Source: Enterococcus ureasiticus (GTDB lineage: Bacteria; Bacillota; Bacilli; Lactobacillales; Enterococcaceae). Taken from it: a stretch of DNA of 64,000 bases. The notes under the pieces were generated by a model. The model had not been told where the DNA came from, did no database searches, and saw nothing but the letters and a program-made list of their open reading frames with translations. Each line of letters opens with the position of its first letter. Positions within the stretch are counted from its first letter, which is position 1. The translations under genes and the position numbers were made by a program. Positions 46,547 to 59,113 of the stretch are shown piece after piece. The stretch spans positions 1 through 64,000 of the forward strand of contig NZ_MIJZ01000001.1 of the NCBI RefSeq assembly GCF_001730285.1. Direction: 5' to 3'.

Positions 46547-47128
46547 ATGGATGCAATTGAAAAAATCGTCGAACAAATTCTAGAAAAAGAGCAAGTAGAA
46601 GTTTCAGAACTGAAAAAAGTTGAGACGGCTCGTATTGACCGAGAATATCAAGAACAAGAAGAAGCGCTTTTTTTACAAGAAAGTAAACTGATTGAAAAAA
46701 ATCAAGAACAAACAGATAAAGCGTTTAAACAAAAGTCAAATCGACAACAATTGGAAGTCAAACAAGCAACGTTGAATCAAAAGCAAGGCTACCTAGAGCA
46801 ACTTTTTGCAGAATCAGTTGAGCGAATGAATCATTGGACAGAAGCGGAATTTCAACTCTTTGTCGAGCAAATCATTATTCAGTTGCCGGTTGAAGGTAAG
46901 GCGGCTTTAAAGTTAGGAGAGTTTTCAAAAGGAAGGTTATCTGAGCAATGGCTTGCAGAACATTCTAGTGAAAAACTAACGTTGAAGTTAGAAAAAGAAG
47001 TTATTCCAAATGATGGTGGATTTATTGTGTCTAAAGATGGGATCGAATACAACTTCTTATTTACAAGTCTAGTTCAAGAAATCAAAAAAATGGAAAGTTT
47101 TAAAATAGCAGAATTGCTGTTTCGATAA
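46547..47128 (+). CDS. ntpE: V-type Na+-ATPase subunit E
   Basis: 193 residues. A long N-terminal helix with Glu/Gln/Lys-rich heptads (about 1-85) pairs with NtpF in the peripheral stalk. A globular C-terminal part (about 95-193) includes NDGGFIVSKDGIEYNFLF. AGGAGG precedes the start. Confidence 0.92.
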   Translation: MDAIEKIVEQILEKEQVEVSELKKVETARIDREYQEQEEALFLQESKLIEKNQEQTDKAFKQKSNRQQLEVKQATLNQKQGYLEQLFAESVERMNHWTEAEFQLFVEQIIIQLPVEGKAALKLGEFSKGRLSEQWLAEHSSEKLTLKLEKEVIPNDGGFIVSKDGIEYNFLFTSLVQEIKKMESFKIAELLFR

Positions 47129-47271
47129 AATGAATGTTTAAAGAGTCTGTTTTGCTATGTGTTATCAAGCTACGCTTTTGCTTTGAAACACAGTGAGTAA
47201 AATGAACGGATGTTGAAAAATTTAAGGTGACTGAAAGGAACGTTGTTACTTATTCGATTAGGAGGGTCATA

Positions 47272-48273
47272 ATGAGAGAGACTGCATATAATCAAATTAA
47301 TCCTTTGATTCGTCTTAAAGAAACAGAACTTTTAAGTAATGCTCAATATGAACAATTATTGAATGCAAAAAACACGGATGAACTAAAAGATAGTTTAAAA
47401 AATACGGTATATGGAGCGTATATGACAGACGATTTTGCTGAAACTTTTGAATATATCTATTCAAAAGAGAAGGGAAAACTTTATGAATGGCTCTATGAAA
47501 TGGCACCAGAACCAGAAGTGATCACAATCTATACTTCTAGAGCAACATTTCATAATTTGAAAGTCCTGACAAAAGCTGAGCTTACGGGACAAGATCTGGA
47601 CTATCTGTTTATTGATGATGGTCGCTATTCATTAGAGACTCTGAAGAGTGCAATTCGTACGCGTGTCTCAACTGAATTACCAGTGCAGCTTATGAATGCC
47701 GTTCTTGAAGTGTTGGATTATTTTCAAGAATCTTCTACGCTTCAAGCAATCGATATTATTTATGATCGGAATTTCTTAACCTTTCAACGCCAATTAGCTG
47801 AAAAATTAGGTAATAAAGATATCGTGGCAGAAGTTACAGCATTTATTGATTTGACAAATATTTCTACAATGGCTAGGGGAATCCTTCAAGGACAACATGA
47901 AAATTTTTTATCGACTGTGTTATCTAGTTCAGGTAGTATCCCAAAAGCAACATTTTTAGAATATGCGGAACAGTCATTAGTTGTCTTTACTGATTTTGTT
48001 TTGAGCACGACTTATGGCGCACTCTTAGCACCAATCGTCTCTGCTGAAACAAAAACCTTAGATCTAGTTGCTTTTGAAAAAGCCAAAGATGATTATCTGA
48101 CTAGTCTGTATGATAAGGCTAAAATTATGGCTTTTGGACCATTACCGTTGCTTGCATTTTTAAATGCTAAAGAAGTAGAGTGGAAAAATTTACGTTTGAT
48201 TCTAGTTAGTAAACGGAGTAACTTTCCAGTAGAAGTCGTTAAAGAAAGGATGCGCATGGCAGATGGCTTATAA
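47272..48273 (+). CDS. ntpC: V-type Na+-ATPase subunit C (d subunit)
   Basis: 333 residues, helical, sits between the central stalk and the NtpK ring. The beginning [20 protein letters not shown] and [20 protein letters not shown] near the end are typical of the V0 d subunit. AGGAGGG precedes ATG 47272. The 140 bp between ntpE and ntpC hold no gene. Confidence 0.92.
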   Translation: MRETAYNQINPLIRLKETELLSNAQYEQLLNAKNTDELKDSLKNTVYGAYMTDDFAETFEYIYSKEKGKLYEWLYEMAPEPEVITIYTSRATFHNLKVLTKAELTGQDLDYLFIDDGRYSLETLKSAIRTRVSTELPVQLMNAVLEVLDYFQESSTLQAIDIIYDRNFLTFQRQLAEKLGNKDIVAEVTAFIDLTNISTMARGILQGQHENFLSTVLSSSGSIPKATFLEYAEQSLVVFTDFVLSTTYGALLAPIVSAETKTLDLVAFEKAKDDYLTSLYDKAKIMAFGPLPLLAFLNAKEVEWKNLRLILVSKRSNFPVEVVKERMRMADGL

Positions 48274-48574
48274 AATTGGTGTAATCGGTGATAGAGATTC
48301 TGTTATGCCGTTCAAACTTTTTGGCTTTGAGGTTGTTTATGCAATTTCGTCAAAACAAGTGAGAGAGACGATTGAATCAATGGCGAAAAATAATTTTGGC
48401 GTTATTTTCATCACAGAAGATGCTTCTGAATTAGCTGTTGAAACGATCAAGCGTTATAAAAGTGAAGTTACACCAGCGATTATCTTGATCCCAAGTCACA
48501 ATGGTACCAAAGGGATTGGGTTAAAAGAAATTCAAGATAATGTTGAAAGAGCGGTTGGACAGAATATATTGTAG
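48263..48574 (+). CDS. ntpG: V-type Na+-ATPase subunit F (NtpG), central stalk
   Basis: 103 residues with the CheY-like fold of subunit F ([60 protein letters not shown]). Overlaps ntpC by 11 bp. It belongs to the rotating central axis with NtpD. Confidence 0.92.
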   Translation: MAYKIGVIGDRDSVMPFKLFGFEVVYAISSKQVRETIESMAKNNFGVIFITEDASELAVETIKRYKSEVTPAIILIPSHNGTKGIGLKEIQDNVERAVGQNIL

Positions 48575-48596
48575 ACGGTTGAGAACATGTTTAGCT

Positions 48597-48721
48597 TTAC
48601 TTGATCTAGCTTTGCAGGCCAGTTCCTCGGAAAAAAATAAAATAAGAAAGAGGCAAAAAGCGCCTCAGTCCTATTTTTCTATTTTTCGATCGGTGCTAAA
48701 CGAGCTTGCTCAGCTTTTCGT
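48597..48721. repeat. Hairpin-forming intergenic repeat, unit 1
   Basis: About 125 bp, imperfectly repeated next to itself (unit 2 at 48722). Each unit contains GATCTAGCTTTGC, CTCGGAAAA, the palindrome GAGGC...GCCTC, TATTTTTCTATTTTTCG and GCTCAGCTTTT. The left and right halves can pair into one long hairpin. It lies inside the V-ATPase operon between ntpG and ntpA. Confidence 0.8.
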
Positions 48722-48840
48722 TTGATCTAGCTTTGCGGGCTAGCTCCTCGGAAAAAAGATAAAATAAGAAAGAGGCAAAGAGCGCCTCAGTCCTATTTTT
48801 CTATTTTTCGGTCGGAGCTGAACGAGCCTGCTCAGCTTTT
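48722..48840. repeat. Hairpin-forming intergenic repeat, unit 2
   Basis: Tandem copy of unit 1 with about ten substitutions, ending 20 bp before ntpA. Elements of the same style (AGCTCCTTCGG ... CTCGGAGCT) appear after ntpD at 52745. Confidence 0.8.
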
Positions 48841-48859
48841 CTGAATAGGAGGAACAATT

Positions 48860-52010
<3,151 letters not shown>

Positions 52011-52016
52011 CCGATT

Positions 52017-52652
52017 ATGGCACGGTTAAATGTGAATCCTACTCGAATGGAACTCTCTCGTTTAAAGAAGCAACTTGGAACGGCAAGTCGTGGCCATAAA
52101 TTATTAAAAGATAAGCAAGATGAACTGATGCGTCGCTTTATATTGCTCGTCAAAAAGAATAATCAGCTGCGAATCGATGTAGAACAAGAATTGACAGCCG
52201 CATTATCTAACTTTGTATTAGCCAATGCAACACTGAACGAAGCTTTTATCGAAGAATTGGTAGCTGTTCCTGCAGATGATGTCACACTAGATGTCATTGA
52301 AAAAAATATTATGAGTGTGACGGTTCCAATCATGAATTTTCACTACGATGAAACGGTAACAGATGCACCGCTAAATTACGGTTATCTAAATTCAAATGCA
52401 GAATTGGATAGTGTTTTTGACAAAATTTCGAGTATTTTACCAAAACTACTGGAATTGGCAGAAGTTGAAAAGACCTGCCAATTAATGGCAGAAGAAATAG
52501 AGAAGACACGTCGACGTGTGAATGCTTTAGAATATATGACGATTCCTCAATTAGAAGAAACAATTTATTATATTCAAATGAAATTGGAAGAAAATGAACG
52601 AAGTGAAATCACGCGTTTGATCAAAATCAAAAATATGGGTGGTAATACGTAA
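52017..52652 (+). CDS. ntpD: V-type Na+-ATPase subunit D, central rotor axis
   Basis: 211 residues. Long antiparallel coiled coil: [20 protein letters not shown] at the start and [20 protein letters not shown] near the end, both diagnostic for subunit D. GAAGGAGAG precedes the ATG. Last gene of the operon here. The ntpH and ntpJ genes of E. hirae are not present after it. Confidence 0.95.
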   Translation: MARLNVNPTRMELSRLKKQLGTASRGHKLLKDKQDELMRRFILLVKKNNQLRIDVEQELTAALSNFVLANATLNEAFIEELVAVPADDVTLDVIEKNIMSVTVPIMNFHYDETVTDAPLNYGYLNSNAELDSVFDKISSILPKLLELAEVEKTCQLMAEEIEKTRRRVNALEYMTIPQLEETIYYIQMKLEENERSEITRLIKIKNMGGNT

Positions 52653-52666
52653 TAAATCCAAAAATA

Positions 52667-52707
52667 GAGCGTGGGACAAAACTAAAAATCAGTTTTGTCC
52701 CACGCTC
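52667..52707 (+). terminator. Terminator of the V-ATPase operon
   Basis: Perfect 16-bp stem GAGCGTGGGACAAAAC / GTTTTGTCCCACGCTC with a 9-nt loop, a hairpin common in enterococcal intergenic DNA. The beta-lactamase-like gene converges on it. Confidence 0.85.
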
Positions 52708-52744
52708 TAAAACCGAATAAACGGCTAGAAAAAAGCAGCTCCTT

Positions 52745-52833
52745 CGGAAATAAGCTGAAATTCACAAAAATTTGAAGAGCAATTTTCGTGAATTCCCTCT
52801 TATTTCTCGGAGCTAAACACTTTTGTCTCGGCC
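52745..52833. repeat. Inverted repeat element
   Basis: AGCTCCTTCGGAAATAAG pairs with CTTATTTCTCGGAGCT, with inner arms GAATTCAC/AATTTTCGTGAATT-like. Related in style to the repeats inside the ntp operon. Confidence 0.6.
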
Positions 52834-53790
52834 TCATTTTTTTGGATAGTCATTGCTTTGTATCGTCCATAATCGATCTGTAATGGTTGAGATAAATGAA
52901 ATACCCGCGTCCGTCTGTCCATTCGTAAACACAGTTAGAATAAAAGGATGCTCCGTTTCTAAGATACCAATGTCATGTAAGAATCCAGCATAGGAACCTA
53001 TCTTATGTGCAACTTTCCCTGATGTTGTCGGGGTATCCATACGTTCATGGAAAACAGTATTTTTCATATAATCATAAATCGTTTGATATTCTTGATTCGA
53101 TGATTTTTCTTCATATAAAATTTTAAGGATTTTTGCAGCATCCTCAGAAGTGAACTTTGCATCGTCCCAATCTGTTTCTTTTTGCAAAAAATGAGCATAA
53201 AGGGCTTTTTTTGCTTCGACATCTCCGCCAAATGTATCATAGAGCATATTTTTAGCGATATTATCTGAATACGTGATGTTGTATTCCTGTAGTGTTCTTA
53301 ACGAGTAGGTTGGCTGAATATCGTTAATAATAATGCCAGTACCATCTTCATAATCTTCTTTTTCGTTAAATGTAAGCTGGTCATCCCATTTTAAACCGCC
53401 AGCCTGAACTTTGTCTGCAATCATCATAGCTAAGGGCACCTTGATTGTGCTGGCGCTATAGAATTCTTTCGTACCATCAACTGAAATCTGCTTTCCAGTT
53501 GTCAAATCCACGTATGTTATCCCAACCTCACCGTTAAAGCTTTTCGCAGTTTCTGTCATTGTTTGTTCGATTTTATGATAAAAAGCTGTCAGTTCTGGAC
53601 TGTCTTTTTCTTTTGGTTCAGGATTTTTAACTGCAGAAGCAGATGTTGTTTTTAATGGAACGGTAATTTTTTCACTCGTTTCAGTTTCGTTTGCGTAATC
53701 TACTGTATGAGTAGAAAAAAAGAACGAAACAATCAAAAAGAAACAAATAGAGAAAATCATCCCATATAGAGTCATTTTCTTTTTTTCCAA
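52834..53790 (-). CDS. Class A beta-lactamase-like serine hydrolase, membrane-anchored
   Basis: 318 residues from TTG 53790 (or ATG 53775). One N-terminal membrane segment (GMIFSICFFLIVSFFFSTHT) and then the penicillin-recognising fold: Ser-Thr-Ile-Lys as SxxK (YSASTIKVPLAM), SDN in ITYSDNIAKN, and KIGSYAG in place of KTG. Such PenP-like proteins in enterococci are usually cell-wall hydrolases or regulators, not resistance enzymes. Monocistronic. Confidence 0.82.
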   Translation of the reverse strand: MEKKKMTLYGMIFSICFFLIVSFFFSTHTVDYANETETSEKITVPLKTTSASAVKNPEPKEKDSPELTAFYHKIEQTMTETAKSFNGEVGITYVDLTTGKQISVDGTKEFYSASTIKVPLAMMIADKVQAGGLKWDDQLTFNEKEDYEDGTGIIINDIQPTYSLRTLQEYNITYSDNIAKNMLYDTFGGDVEAKKALYAHFLQKETDWDDAKFTSEDAAKILKILYEEKSSNQEYQTIYDYMKNTVFHERMDTPTTSGKVAHKIGSYAGFLHDIGILETEHPFILTVFTNGQTDAGISFISTITDRLWTIQSNDYPKK

Positions 53791-53971
53791 ATATCTTTCG
53801 TTCCTTTCAAAAATTAGAATTGTAAGGATCATATCTGTGAATAATTATAGGACATTTAATGCCTATAAAAGGTTTCGCTAAAAAATACGACCACAACCAT
53901 TTAATCACTTTTTCTATAGATTTGCAAGGCGCGTTATAGAGAGCAGCGAGAATAAAACGATGAAATTATGC

Positions 53972-53988
53972 TTTAAGGTTTGTTTAAG
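53972..53988 (+). promoter_or_regulatory. CiaR-like direct repeat before the ABC genes
   Basis: TTTAAG-GTTTG-TTTAAG, matching exactly the TTTAAG-N5-TTTAAG binding site of streptococcal CiaR. A TAAAGT sequence 10 bp downstream could be the -10 box. It lies 95 bp before the permease gene. Confidence 0.5.
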
Positions 53989-54082
53989 GTAAGAGGAATA
54001 AAGTAATAGCTGTTCACGAGTAGAGTTATGTAAGAAACCTTACGTAACATTGCTATCAATATTTGAGGAGGAATTACATTTT

Positions 54083-55609
54083 ATGAATTTTATCAAACGT
54101 GCATTATTAAGTATGAAGTCAAAAAAAGGTCGAACATTTTTATTATGTGCTGTCTTTTCAGCTATTTTGATTTTTGTTTTAGCTGGTTTAACGATTCAAA
54201 GTGCCGCACTAACTGCGACTGAAAACGCCAAAAAAAGCGTGGGCGCAACGGTTACCTTGTCAGCGAATCGAGAAGCAGCGATGAAAAAAAATCAAGAAGG
54301 GAATACAGGAGAAAAGCCAGATCCAGGCAGTTTTAGTTTAACACCTGTTTCATTAGCAGATGCGCAAAAGATTGCTGATTTAGCTAATGTGAAGTCATAC
54401 TCATTTTTATCTTCATCCTCTGCGGGCGCAGGTGACGGCATTACACCGATTTCTACTGACTCAGAAAGTGAGACAGCAACATCATCAACAGATCAAACAA
54501 ATGGTGACACTTTAGGGCAGCCTCAAGAAGGGGGGAAAATGGGTGGCGGTCCAATGGCTGATATGAAGCAAAGTGATTTTCAAGTGAGTGGTGTGATGAA
54601 TTTGTCTATGTCGAGTGATTTTTCTGACGGGACTGCTGAAATCACGAGTGGTGAAGCCATTAGCGAGTCAGATAAAGATACAAATAACGTTGCAATCGAG
54701 CAAACATTGGCTGATGCAAATGAGTTAAAAGTCGGTGACACATTTAAGGTAACTGATCCGGAAGATGACACAAAAACGTATGAATTAAAGATTAAAGGGA
54801 TTTATAAAACTTCTGAAAATGGCGATAGCATGGGGATGATGTTTAATTTCTTAAATCCAGCAAATACTTTATATACATCTTATACATTTGCGAACACGTT
54901 AAAAGGGGATGACGCAACAGGCACCATTGATTCAGCAGCTTATACATTGGATGATCCCAAACAGATGGATACCTTTGTTAAAGACGCAGAAAAATTGATT
55001 GACACAGACAGCTTCAGCCTACAAACAAACGATCAAGCGTATCAACAAATGTTACAACCTTTGAATAATGTTGCAAGCTTTGCCAAAAATATCGTTATTT
55101 TAGTGGCAGTTGCGGGAGTAATCATACTGACTTTGATCGTGATGATGACAATCAGGGAAAGACGTTATGAAATTGGCGTATTATTATCACTTGGAGAATC
55201 TCGTTTCAAAGTAGTTTTACAATTCTTCAGTGAAATCATTATTTGTATGTTTGTCGCGTTAGTGATTGCGACCTTTAGCGGAAATATTGTAGGAAATGTA
55301 GTCGGTGAGCAGCTGATCAGCCAACAAACAGAATCTGTTCAGCAATCTGCAAATAATCAAGGTCAACCAACGGAAAAAGGTGATAGAGGAGGAGAACAAA
55401 GACAAGGAGGACCTGGTGCTGGCGGTATGAGTAGACTTGGTGCAAGCTCTGAAGAAGCAGCAAAAGCAATCGAAGAGTTAAACATCTCTGTTCAACCAAA
55501 AGAAATCGCAACATTAGCTGGATTAGGACTTTTAATCAGCTTCTTCTCGATCATATTATCGTCCATTGGAATTTTAAGACTACAGCCTAAAAAAATCTTG
55601 ACCACATAG
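54083..55609 (+). CDS. MacB/FtsX-type ABC transporter permease
   Basis: 508 residues. One N-terminal helix (TFLLCAVFSAILIFVLAGLT), a large extracytoplasmic domain to about residue 340 with low-complexity Ser/Gly stretches, then three helices with the FtsX signature MTIRERRYEIGVLLSLGESR. A Gln/Gly-rich insert lies between the last two helices. GAGGAGG precedes ATG 54083. Pairs with the ATPase 15 bp downstream; likely exports or senses peptides or lipids at the envelope. Confidence 0.88.
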   Translation: MNFIKRALLSMKSKKGRTFLLCAVFSAILIFVLAGLTIQSAALTATENAKKSVGATVTLSANREAAMKKNQEGNTGEKPDPGSFSLTPVSLADAQKIADLANVKSYSFLSSSSAGAGDGITPISTDSESETATSSTDQTNGDTLGQPQEGGKMGGGPMADMKQSDFQVSGVMNLSMSSDFSDGTAEITSGEAISESDKDTNNVAIEQTLADANELKVGDTFKVTDPEDDTKTYELKIKGIYKTSENGDSMGMMFNFLNPANTLYTSYTFANTLKGDDATGTIDSAAYTLDDPKQMDTFVKDAEKLIDTDSFSLQTNDQAYQQMLQPLNNVASFAKNIVILVAVAGVIILTLIVMMTIRERRYEIGVLLSLGESRFKVVLQFFSEIIICMFVALVIATFSGNIVGNVVGEQLISQQTESVQQSANNQGQPTEKGDRGGEQRQGGPGAGGMSRLGASSEEAAKAIEELNISVQPKEIATLAGLGLLISFFSIILSSIGILRLQPKKILTT

Positions 55610-55624
55610 AAAAGAGGAAAAGCG

Positions 55625-56284
55625 ATGTTACAGACACAAGAAGTAGGGTATTGGTATAAAAATGAACAGGAATTTCTTTATAAAAACGTTAATTTAGAAT
55701 TTCAGCGTGGAAAGATGTATGCTATTTTAGGAGCAAGCGGCTCTGGTAAGACGACATTTCTTTCGTTGATTGCAGGATTAGATGTACCTAAAACAGGATC
55801 TATTCTTTATAATGGAGATGCGCTTACTAAAATCGGCCTTAGAAATTACCGGAAAAACGATGTATCGATTATTTTTCAAGCGTATAATTTATTGCCTTAT
55901 ATGTCAGCTTTAGATAATGTTTTAACAGCAATGGCGATATCCAACTCAAAACAAGCAGATAAACGAGCTTATGCGTTGGAAAATTTAGCGAGTGTCGGGA
56001 TCGATGAAACTTTGGCTAAAAAGAGTGTAACTCAGCTATCAGGAGGGCAACAGCAACGTGTAGCGATCGTTAGAGCACTTTGTTGTGATCATGAACTGAT
56101 TGTAGCGGATGAGCCAACAGGTAATTTAGATGAAAAAACATCAAAAGATATTGTTCAATTATTTCAAAAAGTAGCACATGATCAGCAAAAATGTATTATC
56201 ATCGTGACACATGAGCAAGAAGTAGCAAAAGCTTGTGATGAAGTCTATGAACTAAAAAATCAAGCATTCGAGTTGATCAAGTAA
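55625..56284 (+). CDS. ABC transporter ATP-binding protein
   Basis: 219 residues. Walker A GASGSGKTT, Q loop FQAYNLLPYM, signature LSGGQQQRVAIVRAL, Walker B LIVADEPTGNLDE and the switch His in IIVTHEQE. LolD/MacB subgroup. RBS AAGAGGAAAAG. Functions with the permease just upstream. Confidence 0.95.
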   Translation: MLQTQEVGYWYKNEQEFLYKNVNLEFQRGKMYAILGASGSGKTTFLSLIAGLDVPKTGSILYNGDALTKIGLRNYRKNDVSIIFQAYNLLPYMSALDNVLTAMAISNSKQADKRAYALENLASVGIDETLAKKSVTQLSGGQQQRVAIVRALCCDHELIVADEPTGNLDEKTSKDIVQLFQKVAHDQQKCIIIVTHEQEVAKACDEVYELKNQAFELIK

Positions 56285-56331
56285 AAATAAGAACAAAGAC
56301 GCAAGAAATTAGTGCATCTTTGTTCTTATTT
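56284..56331. terminator. Bidirectional terminator between ABC ATPase and fbp
   Basis: AATAAGAACAAAGA.GCA / TGCATCTTTGTTCTTATT stem with T and A runs on either side; both genes converge on it. Confidence 0.88.
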
Positions 56332-56332
56332 T

Positions 56333-58228
56333 TTAATTGGAAGAAACTCGGGTGACATGTTCTAATCGCTGTTTTAGTTTTATAGTGTCTTTGATCAAAG
56401 TGGCGCCGATCGTTGTATCTTTTACTTTTAACCGTTTTACCTGACGATCAACGATTTGCCTTGTAGAGATAATATCATCATTTTTTTCGAGTGCAGTTTT
56501 TTTATCCGAAAAAGGTTTATGTGCGGCTAATTGCATACCAAAAGAATTATATAAAAGTGTATAGCCGCCAATTCCAGTTACTTTTTGGTAAGCACGTGAA
56601 AATCCGCCATCTATGACAAGCATTTTACCTTCAGCTTTGATCGGTGATTCTCCTTTGATCAGTTTTACTGGAGTATGTCCATTGATAATATGAGCGTCAA
56701 ATTCATTAAGATCAAAAGCATTTAAAATATATTGGCAAATGTCAGAACGATTTCTTAACTTATAATAAGCATTTTTTTCTTCCACATGGGTTTCTGTTTC
56801 TTGGATAAAATAGCGTTCAAATGTTTTCATTGCTTTTTTACCAAAAAGAGATGAATGCTCACCACACCATAGGTACCAGACAATATCAGTTGAAAAATCT
56901 TCTGTTTGCCATGGTTTTGCAAAAGCTTGTTTGATGTTTGTCTCAAAAAAGTCAAGTAAGCTTTTACCGGCATATTTTTTTCCATTAAAAATCACAGATT
57001 GAAAAGAACCATCTTCATTAAGCGGTATGCAGCCGTGAATCAACAGGTTATGATTATAAGAAAGGTATAGTGAACCTTTTTCTACTAGAAAAGTCATATG
57101 TTTATTTAATTTTTGAGCGTGTTGAAATTGCTGTAGTAAATCTGTTATGACGTGCTCTTCTTCCTCAGACAATTGATAGGGATCAGACCAATCAATTGTC
57201 TGAAAGCATGAATTGATCAAATTATAAGGCTGACCATCGATCATAAGTTGGTCGTTTTTAATTTTATCCAATAGTAATCGATGATTCATTTGAAATTCTG
57301 GGTGGCGTTTAATCAATTGTCCTTCAAGTTTTTCTTGAATGATCGCCATTGCTTGCTGGATTTTCATTGCATCGTTTATTTCTGTTAGTGTAAGTTTTCT
57401 ATATGGATTTTTCTTAGGCATAAAATGACTATTTTCCTGATAGAAGTTACGACTGTATGATTTTAATAAAGTTAAATCGATTCCATAAGCATCCTCTAAA
57501 AGGTTAAGATTACCATAACGGGCACAAATCCTCAGGACATTGGCCAAACAAGCTTTTGATCCGCTCACAGCCCCCAGCCAGATAATATCATGATTTCCCC
57601 ATTGAATATCAAGGGAATGATAGCGAGTCAAAGAATCCATGATTTTATCAGGATGAGGGCCACGATCATAAATATCTCCAATCACGTGAAGGTGATCAAT
57701 CACAAATCGCTGAGTTAGATAGGCTAGATCTGTAATAAAACGTTCCGCTTCACCGAGTTCGATGATTTTTCGAATGATTTGTTTATAGTACGCTTTTTTA
57801 TTGGTCGTTTCATCGTACTGATAAATCAATTCCTCTAAAATATAGGCATACGTCTCAGGCAGCGCTTTTCTAACTTTAGATCGAGTGTATTTACTTGATG
57901 AAAAACGGACAATGACCAAAAGATTCTCGATAGCCTCAAACCACCAATTTTGAGGGAGTGGTTGCTGAAATCTCAAAGACTGAATTTTTTCTTCAGGATA
58001 GTAAATCAAAAAACACAGTTCATCGATTTGTTCTGCAGAAAGTTCTTGATTGAAAAGTATATTAACTTTTTCTCGAATACTTCCCGAACCATTTCTTAAA
58101 ATATGGTTGAACGCTTCAAATTCTCCATGAAGATCACTGATGAAATGCTCAGTTCCTTTTGGTAAATTCAAAATAGCTTCTAAATTTATAATTTCGGCAA
58201 TTAGCTCATTTGATTGGCGATTACTCAT
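56333..58228 (-). CDS. fbp: Fructose-1,6-bisphosphatase, class III
   Basis: 631 residues, the Firmicutes-type metallophosphatase. Metal-binding motifs are visible: FISDLHGEFEAF, HVIGDIYDRGPHPD, IQWGNHDI and the late INGHTPVK. It dephosphorylates fructose-1,6-bisphosphate in gluconeogenesis. The gene lies 11 bp after the PPDK regulatory protein gene in a minus-strand group with ccpN, across from ppdK, all tied to growth on non-sugar carbon. Confidence 0.95.
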   Translation of the reverse strand: MSNRQSNELIAEIINLEAILNLPKGTEHFISDLHGEFEAFNHILRNGSGSIREKVNILFNQELSAEQIDELCFLIYYPEEKIQSLRFQQPLPQNWWFEAIENLLVIVRFSSSKYTRSKVRKALPETYAYILEELIYQYDETTNKKAYYKQIIRKIIELGEAERFITDLAYLTQRFVIDHLHVIGDIYDRGPHPDKIMDSLTRYHSLDIQWGNHDIIWLGAVSGSKACLANVLRICARYGNLNLLEDAYGIDLTLLKSYSRNFYQENSHFMPKKNPYRKLTLTEINDAMKIQQAMAIIQEKLEGQLIKRHPEFQMNHRLLLDKIKNDQLMIDGQPYNLINSCFQTIDWSDPYQLSEEEEHVITDLLQQFQHAQKLNKHMTFLVEKGSLYLSYNHNLLIHGCIPLNEDGSFQSVIFNGKKYAGKSLLDFFETNIKQAFAKPWQTEDFSTDIVWYLWCGEHSSLFGKKAMKTFERYFIQETETHVEEKNAYYKLRNRSDICQYILNAFDLNEFDAHIINGHTPVKLIKGESPIKAEGKMLVIDGGFSRAYQKVTGIGGYTLLYNSFGMQLAAHKPFSDKKTALEKNDDIISTRQIVDRQVKRLKVKDTTIGATLIKDTIKLKQRLEHVTRVSSN

Positions 58229-58239
58229 ATTAGAACTCC

Positions 58240-59055
58240 TTATTGTTTGTTTTGAGCTAAATCTTCGATGATCGTTGTTGTTTCTTCAATCGATTTTTTA
58301 TCAACATTGATCACTAAAGCATTGTATTTCTCAAAAACACTATTGGCATAATTTAATTCTTCCTGAATACGATCGGCATTAGTGTAGGCAGAATCTTCCT
58401 TTAAGCCTAATGAATGCAAACGAGACTTACGGATACCCATCAAACTGTCGATACTCGTTGTTAAACCAATAATTTTTTTAGGGTCGATTTGATCTAATTC
58501 AGCAGGTAAAGGAACTTCGGGAATTAGTGGTAAGTTCGCAACTTTATGATTTCGGTTTGCCATATACATGCTTAATGGAGTTTTAGAGGTACGAGAAACA
58601 CCTAATAATACATAGTCAGCTTCTAAGAAACCTTTGGAATCTTTACCATCATCGTATCTCACTGCAAATTCAATTGCTGAAACGCGGCTAAAGTATTGTT
58701 CGTTCAATTTATGGATGGCCCCTGGTTCTTGTAAAGGCTGAACACCAAAGGTACCTTCAACGATTTCGCTTAATGGACTCATATAGTCGACGTACTGTAA
58801 TCCAGTTCGGTTTGCAAAATCCTTAACCAGATTCACTAGTTTTTTATTCACCAATGTTGTAACAACAACAGCTTTGTCATGTAAAGCATCTCTCAAAATC
58901 GGCTGCAATAACTCTTCATCGGTAATAAATGGAAAACGTTGAATATCGCTCATATCAATACTTGGATATTGGGCAGAGACTGCTGAAATGATTTTTTGTG
59001 CAGTTTCACCAACTGAATCTGATACTAAATAAATTTTGATTTTGTCGTTTTGCAT
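58240..59055 (-). CDS. Pyruvate, phosphate dikinase regulatory protein (DUF299 kinase/phosphorylase)
   Basis: 271 residues. Begins KIYLVSDSVGETAQKIISAV and has the P-loop GVSRTSKTPLSMYMANR typical of the family. It inactivates PPDK by ADP-dependent phosphorylation of a Thr near the catalytic His and reactivates it by phosphorolysis. Its target gene ppdK is divergently encoded 870 bp away. RBS TAGGAGAG. Confidence 0.95.
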   Translation of the reverse strand: MQNDKIKIYLVSDSVGETAQKIISAVSAQYPSIDMSDIQRFPFITDEELLQPILRDALHDKAVVVTTLVNKKLVNLVKDFANRTGLQYVDYMSPLSEIVEGTFGVQPLQEPGAIHKLNEQYFSRVSAIEFAVRYDDGKDSKGFLEADYVLLGVSRTSKTPLSMYMANRNHKVANLPLIPEVPLPAELDQIDPKKIIGLTTSIDSLMGIRKSRLHSLGLKEDSAYTNADRIQEELNYANSVFEKYNALVINVDKKSIEETTTIIEDLAQNKQ

Positions 59056-59113
59056 GAATACACTCTCCTAATTTTTAAGGTTCGATTTTTGATTTTTTCA
59101 TTATTTCTGATTA

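Noticed and set aside
48540-48725. 61-codon frame across the end of ntpG and the first hairpin repeat
   Set aside because: It reads through repeat DNA in a different frame from ntpG and has no RBS.
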